From Nitrospira sp. (GTDB lineage Bacteria; Nitrospirota; Nitrospiria; Nitrospirales; Nitrospiraceae), in contig JANDJI010000005.1 in NCBI GenBank assembly GCA_024331125.1, positions 124,001-188,000 of the forward strand: 64,000 nt of DNA, given 5' to 3'. A program made the position numbers and the translations under genes. Position 1 is the stretch's first letter, and each line of letters begins with the position of its first letter. The notes under the pieces were generated by a model. It made no database searches. It was not told the origin of the DNA and was given only the letters and a program-made list of their open reading frames with translations. Of this stretch, positions 1 to 8,925 are shown piece after piece.

Positions 1-664
1 TATGGGCCGTTCTGAAAAGGCGGTCGATCAGTTCTCGGTCATCGGAGTCCTCGCTCAATCGGAGAAGTCCCTCTTCCAATTCTCTCAGATGCTCTACGAC
101 TTCGAACAAGAAATACGACGCCTCTTCTTCATCCAACGTTGGGAGAAAGTAGAGATCTGAGCCGTTCGGATCAGCATCAATCTCGTGAGTCACCGGCGAC
201 GCGTCTTCGTGAGATTGGACCGGCACCTCATTCGCCGACGAATTCGACCGGTCGTTCAAGAAAGCTTCGGAGGAAGCCAGACATTCTTCGATCACCTTCC
301 GGTCTTCTTCCTCTCCCTTCAGAATCGCCTGAACGAGCGTCTTCATATCTTGCACAAGTTTCCTCGTTACAAGAACCCCCTGAGACCGCGCATGATCGGA
401 AACCGTCGCCGTTTTTTCACAGAGTGCCTCCAACCGTTCGCAGAGACGGGCGACTCCATCATATCCGTACAGAGCGGCGGCTTGTTTGATTCGATGCGCC
501 GCGACGACGCATGCACGGATCGACTGAGGAGCGGGCTCGCTCCCGTCATGTGGGTTCAACGTATCGGCCAGAACCCGAAGGGCGTCCGAGGCTTCTTCGA
601 CGAACACGCCGATGAGATTCCTCTGCTCCATTTCCGATCTCATCGGCTCACCCACGCCGCTCAC
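1..664 (-). CDS. CheA/PilL-like chemosensory histidine kinase, N-terminal part (cut by window edge)
   Basis: The frame is open on the minus strand from a GTG at 664 to the left edge, about 221 codons. A GAGGG lies about 8 nt before this GTG; an in-frame ATG at 643 is the alternative start. The translation shows a histidine-phosphotransfer (Hpt) helix around residue 57 (AAHRIKQAAALYGY). A second Hpt-like segment begins at the edge (ELIDRLFRTAH), as in the multi-Hpt CheA/PilL kinases that phosphorylate response regulators. It follows an MCP (27 nt gap) and a cheW gene on the same strand, which fits a receptor-adaptor-kinase operon. The kinase core and any receiver domain lie outside the window, so the exact subfamily is inferred. 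Confidence 0.75.
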   Translation of the reverse strand, partial: MSGVGEPMRSEMEQRNLIGVFVEEASDALRVLADTLNPHDGSEPAPQSIRACVVAAHRIKQAAALYGYDGVARLCERLEALCEKTATVSDHARSQGVLVTRKLVQDMKTLVQAILKGEEEDRKVIEECLASSEAFLNDRSNSSANEVPVQSHEDASPVTHEIDADPNGSDLYFLPTLDEEEASYFLFEVVEHLRELEEGLLRLSEDSDDRELIDRLFRTAH

Positions 665-691
665 GATTCTCGCCCTCTGTGCCGCCGCTCA

Positions 692-2581
692 TCAGGCCAG
701 CCTGAATCGAGCGACGGAAGCCGTCACACTCTCCGCCGATTTATCTACGTCCTCCACTGCGGCCCGCGCTCTGTCCATTGCGAGTTGCGCGGCGTTGGCT
801 TCCTCGATCACGTCTTTGACGAACCGGCCGACCGCGTCGATCGAAGACGCTTGCTCCGCAACGGCCGAGGCAATGGTTCCGGCAAAATCGAGAGATCGTT
901 GCGCAAACGCCGAAATGTGGTGGAACGTGTCTTTCGTTTGAGCCGCGGGAAGTCTCCTGGTCGCCATGAGGCCCATCTCCCGCTCCATGGCGGAGACGAC
1001 GTTTCGCGCCTCGTTTTGCACGGCCTTGGCCAAATCCACGACGTCTCGCGCGGCCCGCATCGAGCTTTGAGCCAGGGTTTTCACCTGATCGGCCACAACG
1101 ACAAAACGGTCTCCTGCCTCTCCCGCACCGATGGCGTCGATGGCCGCGTTCAACGCGAGAAGGGTCGTCCGGCCGGCCGCCTCTTGAATCGTCGACGCCA
1201 GATGCCCGATGTCCGAACAGCGATCGTTGAGCGCCTTGATCTGCGCCGTCGCGCGCCGGACGAAATCACGAATATCCTCCGAGCGTTGCGACGGATCTCC
1301 CGCGGCAATTCTTCCCTCCTCCGCGGCCTCAATCGCTTCTCGTGCCGATTCGGACGAGGCTCTTGCGATTTCAGAAACCCGTCGCATGGCAATCACCAAC
1401 CGTTCGACCGTCTCAAGCGCCTTCAGAGCCTCCTCGCCCCGATGTCCGGCTGCCTCCGACGTTCGACCGCCGTAGTCCCGCAGGATGCCCGCCGATTTTG
1501 ATATCCGCTCCGCGGATTCGCGGACGTGCAGCAGCAATTGCGAAAATTTCTGAATCATGAGATTGAATTCTTGCGCGACGTCCCCCACGACGTCGGCCGT
1601 GACCTCGCCTCGCTTGGTGAAGTCTCCTTTTACAACCTCCGCCATCAACGTTTGGAACCGCTTCAGCCGTTTCTGCAGTCGATCCCGATCTTCTTCAGCC
1701 GACGCAAACGACGCCGCCCGCTCCAACAGGATGTTGAGCGTCTTGGCCAGGCGGCCCAATTCATCATACCCTTCCGATCGAGCACGGGCCTGCAGATTCC
1801 CCGCAACGGCCTGCCCGGCGACGTCGGCCATACGCCCGACGTTTCGGGAGACGCAGCGTGCCGATACATATCCGACGCCGCCCCCCAGAAGGAGGGCGCA
1901 TGCCCATCCGATCAACAGCGAGTCGGCGTAATCGTCCGCCTCCGCCCGTATTTTCTCGTTCGCCTCCCTCGCCGATTCCCGAATCTTGATCATCAACTCG
2001 TGAATTTGCACGGTGATCTTTCGCTGCTTCGCCGCAACGTCTCCGGAGATCGCGAGCAGGCCGACATCTTTTATCGCCCGCCTCTCATCATCCTCCAGGG
2101 TCTCGTTGAAACCGTCGGCGAGCGTTCCGATCGCCCCTTCGGCCGCGACGAAATAGTCGTTGAGAGACCGGCGGAGCACGGCTATACGTTTGCCGTCTTC
2201 GGCTCCTGCGACCGACTCTCTGCTTACCTCGGCTTCATAGACGTCCAGCGGCGCGAACGTCTGCCGCTTTAACTCGCCAAGCTTGCCGACGGCGTCGTCA
2301 AAGTCCGCCTTGTTGGTATGCCGACCCAGGCCCGGCAACACGCTTTGGTACAAAGCCAAATTGTTGCCGCTCATCGAAATCTGCGAGAGGGCCGAAATGG
2401 GCCTGACGGAAACAGAATCCATATCGCTTTTTAGGCGATCGATGCCGCTCAACCCGATCAAGACAAGAAGGCTCATCATGACACCGACAACCACGACCCC
2501 TATCAGCAATTTGTGAAGGATTTTGAGATTCCCGAACCACGATTCAATCGACTCGTTTATCCGCCGCCAATACCTTGCCAT
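692..2581 (-). CDS. Methyl-accepting chemotaxis protein (PilJ-like receptor)
   Basis: A 629-residue membrane receptor. TM helix 1 is about residues 25-45, a four-helix-bundle-like sensor region follows, TM helix 2 is about 221-241, a HAMP region is about 242-295, and the rest is a long cytoplasmic coiled coil. The signalling hairpin near residues 465-510 is recognisable (TTLLALNAAIDAIGAGEAGD, then VVVADQVKTLA). It departs from the usual tip, where IDAIGAGEAGDRF stands in place of the common IEAARAGExGRGF. Receptors of this type pass signals to CheA through CheW, and both partners flank this gene. The divergent tip may tune kinase pairing (inference). Confidence 0.88.
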   Translation of the reverse strand: MARYWRRINESIESWFGNLKILHKLLIGVVVVGVMMSLLVLIGLSGIDRLKSDMDSVSVRPISALSQISMSGNNLALYQSVLPGLGRHTNKADFDDAVGKLGELKRQTFAPLDVYEAEVSRESVAGAEDGKRIAVLRRSLNDYFVAAEGAIGTLADGFNETLEDDERRAIKDVGLLAISGDVAAKQRKITVQIHELMIKIRESAREANEKIRAEADDYADSLLIGWACALLLGGGVGYVSARCVSRNVGRMADVAGQAVAGNLQARARSEGYDELGRLAKTLNILLERAASFASAEEDRDRLQKRLKRFQTLMAEVVKGDFTKRGEVTADVVGDVAQEFNLMIQKFSQLLLHVRESAERISKSAGILRDYGGRTSEAAGHRGEEALKALETVERLVIAMRRVSEIARASSESAREAIEAAEEGRIAAGDPSQRSEDIRDFVRRATAQIKALNDRCSDIGHLASTIQEAAGRTTLLALNAAIDAIGAGEAGDRFVVVADQVKTLAQSSMRAARDVVDLAKAVQNEARNVVSAMEREMGLMATRRLPAAQTKDTFHHISAFAQRSLDFAGTIASAVAEQASSIDAVGRFVKDVIEEANAAQLAMDRARAAVEDVDKSAESVTASVARFRLA

Positions 2582-2652
2582 GATCGGACCTCCATCGCCT
2601 TATACAGTTTTCGGGATCGCACCTCGGTCTTTTCCGATCGGCTTCGCGTTCA

Positions 2653-3192
2653 TCAACTCCCACCGATTACAGGCCGAGCCGGCAGGGACTCAATCGTCGC
2701 GAGGAGCGCCGACAGATCCAGTCGCGCGCATTTCCTCCCCGTCACGTTTACGAAATCCGTCAGAAAAGAGCGGCGGTTCGGCTGCTTGCCGCACGACTCT
2801 TCTGGCACATCGCCGCACTGAACGGTTTGTATCTCAGGGACGTCGTCTATCAGTATGCCGAACCGGACCCCGCTCTGTCTGATCACGGCGGCGTACCGTG
2901 GCGACGAGGCCCTCGGCCAATCGAGCAAGACCCGCAGATCGACCAGCGGGATCGCGACGCCTCGACAGGTGGTCACTCCGACCAGGATCTGAGGCATGCC
3001 TGGAACGGTGGTAATTCCCTTGACCTTGATCACCTCACATAGAGAATCCAATTCAACCATCAGATACTCTTGGCTCACTGGAAGCAGACAGACGCGGCGC
3101 GAGCGGACGGACTTGGCAAGGTCGGAGAGTGAACCGGCACAAGGTTCAGAGGGCTTGTCTATCGTTTCCATCGTCTTCTGTGTCTCTTCCAA
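2653..3192 (-). CDS. cheW: CheW-domain chemotaxis adaptor
   Basis: A 179-residue soluble protein. After a variable 35-residue N-terminus it shows the CheW beta-barrel pattern: VELDSLCEVIKV, then VPGMPQILVGVTTCRGVAIPLVDLR, then FGILIDDVPEIQ. CheW-type adaptors couple MCPs to the CheA kinase in the cytoplasmic array. It lies 71 nt upstream of the MCP gene on the same strand, so the order adaptor-receptor-kinase resembles pilus or gliding chemosensory operons more than a classical che operon (inference). The N-terminal extension is longer than in minimal CheW proteins. Confidence 0.85.
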   Translation of the reverse strand: MEETQKTMETIDKPSEPCAGSLSDLAKSVRSRRVCLLPVSQEYLMVELDSLCEVIKVKGITTVPGMPQILVGVTTCRGVAIPLVDLRVLLDWPRASSPRYAAVIRQSGVRFGILIDDVPEIQTVQCGDVPEESCGKQPNRRSFLTDFVNVTGRKCARLDLSALLATIESLPARPVIGGS

Positions 3193-3537
3193 GCCATCGC
3201 GCCCTCGCGTCTCTGAATCGGCATTACCACGTGACGAGAGACCTTAAGATGAACGCTCGATCACCTGCGATTCAGCAGAGAAGTCATCTTGGAGACCGGA
3301 CTTTTCCCAAGTGTAGCGACTTGGCGTCGGTTTGCAAGAAATCGCGCCATCTTCATCACAAAGAAGACAACCGCTTCGACCGGTGGGATGGAAGTCGTCT
3401 GCTTGATGAGACGACGGGAAAGATCGGTATGGATCGGATCGCGAAGTGATGGTACGGGTTGCGTCGTCGATCCCGCTTACAGGCGAAAGGCGCAATGGAG
3501 GGGCAATCAGAGGACACCGGTACGGCTCAGCAATGAC
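3193..3537. other. Intergenic stretch between cheW and cbiZ
   Basis: 345 bp separate the end of cbiZ from the start of cheW, both on the minus strand. Two short open frames (3244-3495 minus and 3289-3567 plus) overlap each other and have no recognisable domain, so neither is accepted. The stretch presumably holds the cheW promoter and the cob operon terminator, but I see no convincing hairpin with a T-run or paired -35/-10 boxes. Confidence 0.5.
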
Positions 3538-4311
3538 TTAGTGCAAGTCACGAAATCGGCCGACTGACCGTTTGCGACGAGTCTCTTTCCAGAGCGTCGC
3601 CTTCCGCAATCCTGCTGAGACACAATGTGTGACCGTTTGGCCGATCAGGGTTCCCAGAATCGTATGGGTGCCACTGTACCGATGAAATGGCCCCTCGCCA
3701 CGGAGCCGGCAGGCAATCACTACGACATCAGTGCCGGTCCCAGTGGCGGAGCCCCCGCTGAGTATGCTGGGTACACCAGTTTCCAGCAGTACGGCGGTCT
3801 TGGCCTCGGTCGCGACCTGGACCGCTCCCACCATTGCGGCGGGTGAGAGGCAGCCGTTCGTCACCAGGATCAGATTGATCGTTCCAGGCACCACAGGATT
3901 TGCTTCAACCCGCCATGTAACCGGAATTGTCCCCCCTTCCCCAACCCGCACCGCGTTGGCAACCCCCACAGTCGCAAAACACTCAACCCAGAGCGATCCC
4001 GCTGCATATCGGGTTGTGACGAGCTGCGTCATCGGCACCGCCGTCATTAAACCAACCGTCGCTCCCCTAAGCCCATACCGAGCAGCCAGCCGCCGCAAGC
4101 AGCGAGCCGGATCGCCAAACCGCCGAGGGCGTCCGTTAGATGCCACATTGTGACCATCGACTTGATGATTCAGCACATAAGACGCGAGGCGAACTCCTCC
4201 GCCTTGGGGAGCGGACGAGAGCACCCGCCGCCGTCCCCCTAAATCAATGATCAATGTCCGGTCAATCACTCGATGGCCGGTACACACTGGACCTGTGACA
4301 ATTTCATCCAT
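3538..4311 (-). CDS. cbiZ: Adenosylcobinamide amidohydrolase CbiZ
   Basis: CbiZ family proteins cleave adenosylcobinamide (and pseudo-B12 side chains) to adenosylcobyric acid, letting cells remodel imported corrinoids. From ATG 4311 the product is 257 residues, close to family size; this start overlaps the cobD stop (ATGGATGA arrangement). A longer frame reaches 4425 but would lie inside cobD. Visible family features are LSSAPQGGG near the N-terminus, VGLMTAVPM, the glycine-rich GGSATGTGTDVVVIAC, and a final stretch HRYSGTHTILGTLIGQTV. It is the last gene of the cob run, which supports a salvage role. Confidence 0.85.
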   Translation of the reverse strand: MDEIVTGPVCTGHRVIDRTLIIDLGGRRRVLSSAPQGGGVRLASYVLNHQVDGHNVASNGRPRRFGDPARCLRRLAARYGLRGATVGLMTAVPMTQLVTTRYAAGSLWVECFATVGVANAVRVGEGGTIPVTWRVEANPVVPGTINLILVTNGCLSPAAMVGAVQVATEAKTAVLLETGVPSILSGGSATGTGTDVVVIACRLRGEGPFHRYSGTHTILGTLIGQTVTHCVSAGLRKATLWKETRRKRSVGRFRDLH

Positions 4312-5419
4312 TCCGATCACCAAGAAGGGTTGAGAGAGCCTTGATGAGCCGGTTGTTTTCCAACGGCCGGCGAACGGCAACACGAATCGCCCGCGCAGAA
4401 GCTCCGGGGACCGACGAGCAATCACGGATCAACAACCCCTGACGTTTAAGTCGTGCGGCCACCATTCTCGCTTGCCACCCCTGCGGCAGTTCGACAAACA
4501 CATAGTTGGCCGAAGGCTCAATCACCCGGCAACCGGGAAGGGCGCTCAATAACGAGGCGAATCGCGCGCGTGCTCGGTTCATGAAGCACAGGCTCTTTTC
4601 GGCATGAGCCCTGTCACCCAAGGCGGCAAGCGCCGCGACCTGGCCAATCGCATTGACAGACCAGGGAGGCAACTGTGTCCGCAGCCGGCGAACGACCGAT
4701 CGTGAAACCACGGCATAGCCCACCCGAAGTCCTGGCAAGGCGTAAAACTTGGTCATGCTGCGCAAGACAATCACCCGTGGCCAGGAAGCAGCCTGGGGCA
4801 GCACCGACCGTTCCGGACAATAGTCGGCAAAGGCCTCATCGAGCACCAACCAGAGCTTCCGCCGAGCGGCGAGTGTGGCCAGATGCGAGACGTCATCAAC
4901 CGAACAGGTCCGACCGGTTGGACTGTTGGGATTGCAAAGCACCAGGCCATCGAGGGAAAGGGCCTCGCCCTCATTCGAATCAAGAAGCTGCACAAGGCGA
5001 TCAATGGGAATGGCATAGTCCTGCGCCCGTTTCGCATGGACCGTCACCACCGAGCCGCCGGCCCGCGCCATTGCCCGCCCATATTCCGAAAAGGTCGGAT
5101 GCACAACCAAGAGCCGCTTAAGCGTGAGCGCACGTGGCACCACATCGATCAGCTCCATCGAACCGTTCCCCACGACAATCTGCTCCGGATCGATCCCCCA
5201 CCGTTGGCCCAAGGCCTGCCGCAGCTCCAAGCAAAATGGGTCAGGATAGTGAGTGGCCAGCTTGCGAGCGGCGGCGATGGCCTTCCAGACCGTCGGAGAA
5301 GGTCCCAGCGGATTGATGCTGGCGCTAAAGTCCAGGATCTCGTCCGGGTGACGATTGAGCTCGCGCGCCACTGCATAGATATTGCCGCCATGGACATCGG
5401 TCACAGAAGCCACCTCCAT
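4304..5419 (-). CDS. cobD: L-threonine-O-3-phosphate decarboxylase CobD (PLP-dependent)
   Basis: CobD makes (R)-1-amino-2-propanol phosphate, the linker attached to cobyric acid by CbiB. The 371-residue product has class I/II aminotransferase architecture: DFSASINPLGPSP near the start, LCNPNSPTGRTC around residue 160, DEAFADYCPE, and the PLP-lysine segment RSMTKFYALPGLRVGY. Histidinol-phosphate aminotransferase (HisC) is the closest look-alike. Position between cbiB (19 nt overlap) and cbiZ (8 nt overlap) settles the cobalamin role. Confidence 0.9.
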   Translation of the reverse strand: MEVASVTDVHGGNIYAVARELNRHPDEILDFSASINPLGPSPTVWKAIAAARKLATHYPDPFCLELRQALGQRWGIDPEQIVVGNGSMELIDVVPRALTLKRLLVVHPTFSEYGRAMARAGGSVVTVHAKRAQDYAIPIDRLVQLLDSNEGEALSLDGLVLCNPNSPTGRTCSVDDVSHLATLAARRKLWLVLDEAFADYCPERSVLPQAASWPRVIVLRSMTKFYALPGLRVGYAVVSRSVVRRLRTQLPPWSVNAIGQVAALAALGDRAHAEKSLCFMNRARARFASLLSALPGCRVIEPSANYVFVELPQGWQARMVAARLKRQGLLIRDCSSVPGASARAIRVAVRRPLENNRLIKALSTLLGDRNG

Positions 5420-6357
5420 CCCGCCGCCAGCATAAGGCCTAAGAGTGATGCCACCACCATCAACCGCAAGGCCAATGCGATATCACGAAGCTCCGCTGCC
5501 CGCCCCTCCGGATTAAGCAACGGCCGTTCTTCAGCAACCCCGTCATAGCAATTCGTCCCCCCCAATCGAACACCCAACAGGCCGGCCATCGCCGCCTCCG
5601 GCCTGCCGCTATTGGGGCTGGGATGATTGCCCCCATCTCGCAGGAGTACGACCCAACCACGGCCCACGCCATAGGACCGACGAGGGATCAGAGCCGCGCT
5701 TAGAATGAGCAATCCCGCTGTCATACGGGCTGGAATCCAGTTCACCACATCATCGAGCCGGGCCGAGGCCCAGCCGAAATCGATATACCGTTCGTCACGA
5801 TGACCGACCATCGAATCGAGTGTGTTGATCGCCTTGTAGGCGAGGGCCAAGGGCACGCCTCCCAAGGCCAAATAAAACAAAGGCGCGATGATCCCATCCG
5901 CCGTGCTCTCCGCCGTAGTCTCGATCGTTGCCCGCGATATTTCCGATTCAGAGAGATGGGCCGTGTCCCGCCCAACGATCATCCCCAGGGCAAGACGCGC
6001 GGTGGGCAGGTCTCCGGCCAGCAACGGCCGTTCGACCGCCCGAACATGGTCCCGGAGATCACGAGCCGCCAACGTGGTCGAGGCCAACCAGATTGTCACG
6101 ACCGAACCGAACAGACTGTCCAGCCGCTCGGCAAGCCCGATCAGCATGGCGCTCATGCCAAATACGCCGAGTGGCAATCCGAGAGCGAGACAGACCCCTG
6201 CAATCAAGAGCCCTTTCGAGCCCCGACACCTGGCGTGCAGAAATTCATCACACCAGGCGATACACCGTCCCATCAGCCGCACCGGATGGGGTGACAAACG
6301 AGGATCGCCCATGAGGGCGTCAAGCACGGCGGCAAGCAACAGATCCCCAGCCGTCAT
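5401..6357 (-). CDS. cbiB: Adenosylcobinamide-phosphate synthase CbiB
   Basis: CbiB is a membrane protein that amidates adenosylcobyric acid with aminopropanol phosphate. The chosen ATG at 6357 overlaps the cobS stop (ATGA) and gives 318 residues, typical for the family; a longer frame to 6762 would run inside cobS. It begins with the expected MTAGDLLLAAVLDALMGDP and then HPVRLMGRCIAW. It also contains RDLRDHVRAVERPL, the GRDTAHLSESEISRATIETTAES block, and YKAINTLDSMVGHRDERY. Several hydrophobic helices are spread along the chain. Confidence 0.92.
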   Translation of the reverse strand: MTAGDLLLAAVLDALMGDPRLSPHPVRLMGRCIAWCDEFLHARCRGSKGLLIAGVCLALGLPLGVFGMSAMLIGLAERLDSLFGSVVTIWLASTTLAARDLRDHVRAVERPLLAGDLPTARLALGMIVGRDTAHLSESEISRATIETTAESTADGIIAPLFYLALGGVPLALAYKAINTLDSMVGHRDERYIDFGWASARLDDVVNWIPARMTAGLLILSAALIPRRSYGVGRGWVVLLRDGGNHPSPNSGRPEAAMAGLLGVRLGGTNCYDGVAEERPLLNPEGRAAELRDIALALRLMVVASLLGLMLAAGWRWLL

Positions 6358-7118
6358 GACAGGCGCAGCAACAGGGGAACCAGCAGGAGGAAGAGAATCT
6401 CGACCAGCTCGTTGGTTGCTCCCAAGGTATCGCCTGTCACCCCGCCGATCATGTGACGGAACCACTGACGAACCACGAGCACCACCGCCGTTCCCCCCGC
6501 AACCACCGCACAGGCGCCGACTCCACCAAGACCGATACCCAGCCCGATCAGCAAGACAGCGGTTGCCGTCGCCACATGCCCCCACGATACATAGGTGAGA
6601 AATGGAGCTGCCACGCTTCCTTCCGCTCTGGCTGGAGGAGACAGTCGCGCGAGCAGCACCATCGACCACCGCCCAACCGCCGGCATGGCCACAAGGGCGG
6701 CAGCCCGCAACTCCTGGGGCAAGGCCATGAGTCCCGCATAGCGGACGATCAGCGAGAGACACAGGGCTGTCGCACCCATTGCCCCGATCGCCGGGTCTTT
6801 CATGATCCGCAGCCGTGCTTCCCGGTCATGCCCTCCGATCAATCCATCCACCGTGTCCGCCAAGCCATCTTGATGGAGCCCACGTGTCAGCAGAACGAGC
6901 CCCACCAGCACCATCGCGTTGACAACCGGCGACTCACAGACTTGGCTCAGAAGCAGATCAACCCCGGCCAGCCCGCCCCCGATGATGAACCCGACGAGGG
7001 GATACCACGCCATCGATGAGGCCAATTCCCGGGTGGTCGGCTCATGGTGGGCCCGGCTCAACGGAATGGCCGTGAGAAAATGCCACGCAAGGAGAAACAA
7101 GCGGTTCACCTGGCCCAT
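6354..7118 (-). CDS. cobS: Adenosylcobinamide-GDP ribazoletransferase (cobalamin synthase)
   Basis: CobS joins adenosylcobinamide-GDP and alpha-ribazole (phosphate) in the membrane, the last assembly step of the nucleotide loop. The 254-residue product is hydrophobic throughout. It carries FLTAIPLSR near the N-terminus and the conserved acidic LLTRGLHQDGLADTVDGLIGG motif around residues 77-97, followed by IMKDPAIGAMG. The 3' end overlaps cbiB. A 159 bp gap separates it from cobT upstream. Confidence 0.93.
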   Translation of the reverse strand: MGQVNRLFLLAWHFLTAIPLSRAHHEPTTRELASSMAWYPLVGFIIGGGLAGVDLLLSQVCESPVVNAMVLVGLVLLTRGLHQDGLADTVDGLIGGHDREARLRIMKDPAIGAMGATALCLSLIVRYAGLMALPQELRAAALVAMPAVGRWSMVLLARLSPPARAEGSVAAPFLTYVSWGHVATATAVLLIGLGIGLGGVGACAVVAGGTAVVLVVRQWFRHMIGGVTGDTLGATNELVEILFLLLVPLLLRLS

Positions 7119-7277
7119 GGCCGGTCACCGGGCCGGTCACCGGCGGAAGACAGTCGGATGGCGATGATCTCCCCTGTGGTGATGACCGTCCAGCCCCAAA
7201 CCGTCATTCCTTTACCCTTTGCCCTCGCCCTGGCCGGACCGGCTCCTCAAAAAAGATTCAGCTGATTCACCATCACG
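7119..7277. other. Gap between cobT and cobS
   Basis: 159 bp within an otherwise tightly packed minus-strand gene run. The right part is AT-richer and near 7122-7143 the segment CCGGTCACC occurs twice within about 20 bp. I see no gene, riboswitch or clear terminator. It may hold an internal promoter for cobS-cbiB-cobD-cbiZ, but this is not shown. Confidence 0.4.
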
Positions 7278-8351
7278 TCACCCTGCAGACGACCGGTCGG
7301 AGACCCCAGCCTCATCAAACGTGGCCATCTCCGTATAGATCTTGATCGCGGCACAGACGAGCCCCATCCCCAAACAGGCCCCGGTTCCTTCACCTAACCG
7401 AAGGTTAAGGTCGAGCAAGGGCTGAAGGCCAAGATGTTCCAGGATCACCTGATGGCCACGCTCGACCGATTGATGAGATGCAATGAGGTACTCTCGGCAG
7501 GCAGGCGCCAGCGCCACGGCGATCAAGGCCGCTGCGCCGGTGATAAATCCATCGAGGACCACCGGCATGCGGACTGACGAAGCTCCCAAGATGATGCCGA
7601 CCAAACCACCGATTTCCAAACCACCAACCTTCGCCAACACATCGAGCGGGTCCGTCCGATCAGGTCGATGAAGATCAAGTGCCCGTTGGATCACGGCCAC
7701 CTTGTGCGCACGACCGGCTTCGTCAAGGCCAGTTCCATGGCCTGTTACTTGATCAACCGGCTTTCCCGTCATGACGGCAGTGATCGCGGCGCTGGGGGTC
7801 GTGTTACCGATTCCCATCTCGCCGACTCCGATCAATCCGACCCCTTCGCGCGCCGCGCCCGTCGCCAACTCAATACCGGTCAGGACCGCTCGCTCCGCCT
7901 GCTCTCGCGTCATGGCCGGTTCACGAGTGAAGTTCCGAGTCCCCTTCATGATCGTTCGATTCAGGAGACCTGGCATGGGCCCACACTCGTGGTCCACTCC
8001 CATGTCCACAACCCGCACCTCAACCCCGACATGGCGAGCCAACACATTGACAGCCGCGCCGCCCCGTAAGAAATTGCGCACCATCTGGGGCGTCACCTCC
8101 TTGGGATAGGCACTGACTCCCTCGACAGTCACACCGTGATCCGCCGCCAGGGTGAACACCACCCCCCGCGGAACCTGGGGCTTGAGCGTGCCGGTTATCG
8201 CCACATAGGAGGCAGCCAGTTCCTCCAGTCGTCCCAAACTGCCAGGCGGCTTGGTCAACCGATCGAGCCACCGTTGCGCCAGATTGAGCAATTCCCCATC
8301 GATCGGTCGAATGTGGCGACAGAAGTCCTGGATCGACACCGTTGGCTCCAT
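7278..8351 (-). CDS. cobT: Nicotinate-nucleotide--dimethylbenzimidazole phosphoribosyltransferase CobT
   Basis: CobT activates the lower-ligand base by transferring phosphoribose from nicotinate mononucleotide, giving alpha-ribazole phosphate. The 357-residue product has the family signatures LTKPPGSLGRLEELA near the N-terminus, VFTLAADHGVTVEGVSAYP and RGGAAVNVLARHVG. Further on are GEMGIGNTTPSAAI and a C-terminal SHQSVERGHQVILEHLG with LGEGTGACLGM. It sits 13 nt downstream of cobU on the minus strand. Confidence 0.95.
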   Translation of the reverse strand: MEPTVSIQDFCRHIRPIDGELLNLAQRWLDRLTKPPGSLGRLEELAASYVAITGTLKPQVPRGVVFTLAADHGVTVEGVSAYPKEVTPQMVRNFLRGGAAVNVLARHVGVEVRVVDMGVDHECGPMPGLLNRTIMKGTRNFTREPAMTREQAERAVLTGIELATGAAREGVGLIGVGEMGIGNTTPSAAITAVMTGKPVDQVTGHGTGLDEAGRAHKVAVIQRALDLHRPDRTDPLDVLAKVGGLEIGGLVGIILGASSVRMPVVLDGFITGAAALIAVALAPACREYLIASHQSVERGHQVILEHLGLQPLLDLNLRLGEGTGACLGMGLVCAAIKIYTEMATFDEAGVSDRSSAG

Positions 8352-8364
8352 TTTCCAGCCGGTT

Positions 8365-8925
8365 CTATTTCAATTTGAACGGAAGCCCACTGAGCACCAG
8401 ATGGACTTCGTCAACTTCGGCGGCAATCTGTTGATTGACACGTCCGGCCAGGTCGCGAAATGCCCGCGACGACCGGTCCGCCGGCACCAGGCCCAGCCCC
8501 AACTCATTGCTCACCATCACGACCCGGGCGTTTGTGCGCCTCGCAGCCCGAAGGAGGGTGCTGGTACGTTCCCGGATTGCAGATTCCTTCTCACTGACCA
8601 TCATGAGATTATTCAACCATAAGGTGAGGCAATCGATCAGAATCGTGTGATAGTGCGGCCCTTCCGTGGCAAGCCAGACTTCAATGTCCCTCGGGATCTC
8701 CACGGTGTGCCAGTCCGCTGACCGAGAGGCCCGATGGCGAGCAATCCGTTCAGCCATTTCTTCATCGAGCGCCTGGCCAGTGGCGAGAAAGGCACGGGGG
8801 CCTCGATGCCCAGCCAGCCGGAGCGCCACCTCGCTCTTGCCAGACGAGGCGCCGCCCAGCACTAGGATTAGGCGACCTGTTGCGGCTCTTGCTGATGGAC
8901 GCTTACCCCTCTTGGCCGCTCCCAT
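8365..8925 (-). CDS. cobU: Bifunctional adenosylcobinamide kinase / guanylyltransferase CobU
   Basis: CobU phosphorylates adenosylcobinamide and then transfers GMP to it. The 186-residue product has a P-loop at about residues 25-32 (GGASSGKS), the block RIARHRASRSADWHTVEIP containing the candidate guanylylated histidine, a TILIDCLTLWLNNL strand, and VVMVSNELGLGLVPADRSSR. All are expected for the RecA-fold CobU/CobP family. It overlaps the adenosyltransferase gene by 23 nt. Confidence 0.94.
   Translation of the reverse strand: MGAAKRGKRPSARAATGRLILVLGGASSGKSEVALRLAGHRGPRAFLATGQALDEEMAERIARHRASRSADWHTVEIPRDIEVWLATEGPHYHTILIDCLTLWLNNLMMVSEKESAIRERTSTLLRAARRTNARVVMVSNELGLGLVPADRSSRAFRDLAGRVNQQIAAEVDEVHLVLSGLPFKLK

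Noticed and set aside
185..1501. Long plus-strand frame of 438 codons opposite the MCP and cheA
   Set aside because: Antisense shadow of real coding sequence; Arg-rich with no domain.
3244..3567. Overlapping small ORFs on both strands between cbiZ and cheW
   Set aside because: No domain, no ribosome site and mutual overlap; most likely chance frames.
7122..7150. Tandem CCGGTCACC between cobT and cobS as a possible operator
   Set aside because: Only two short adjacent copies in a GC-rich stretch, with no counterpart elsewhere in the cob region.
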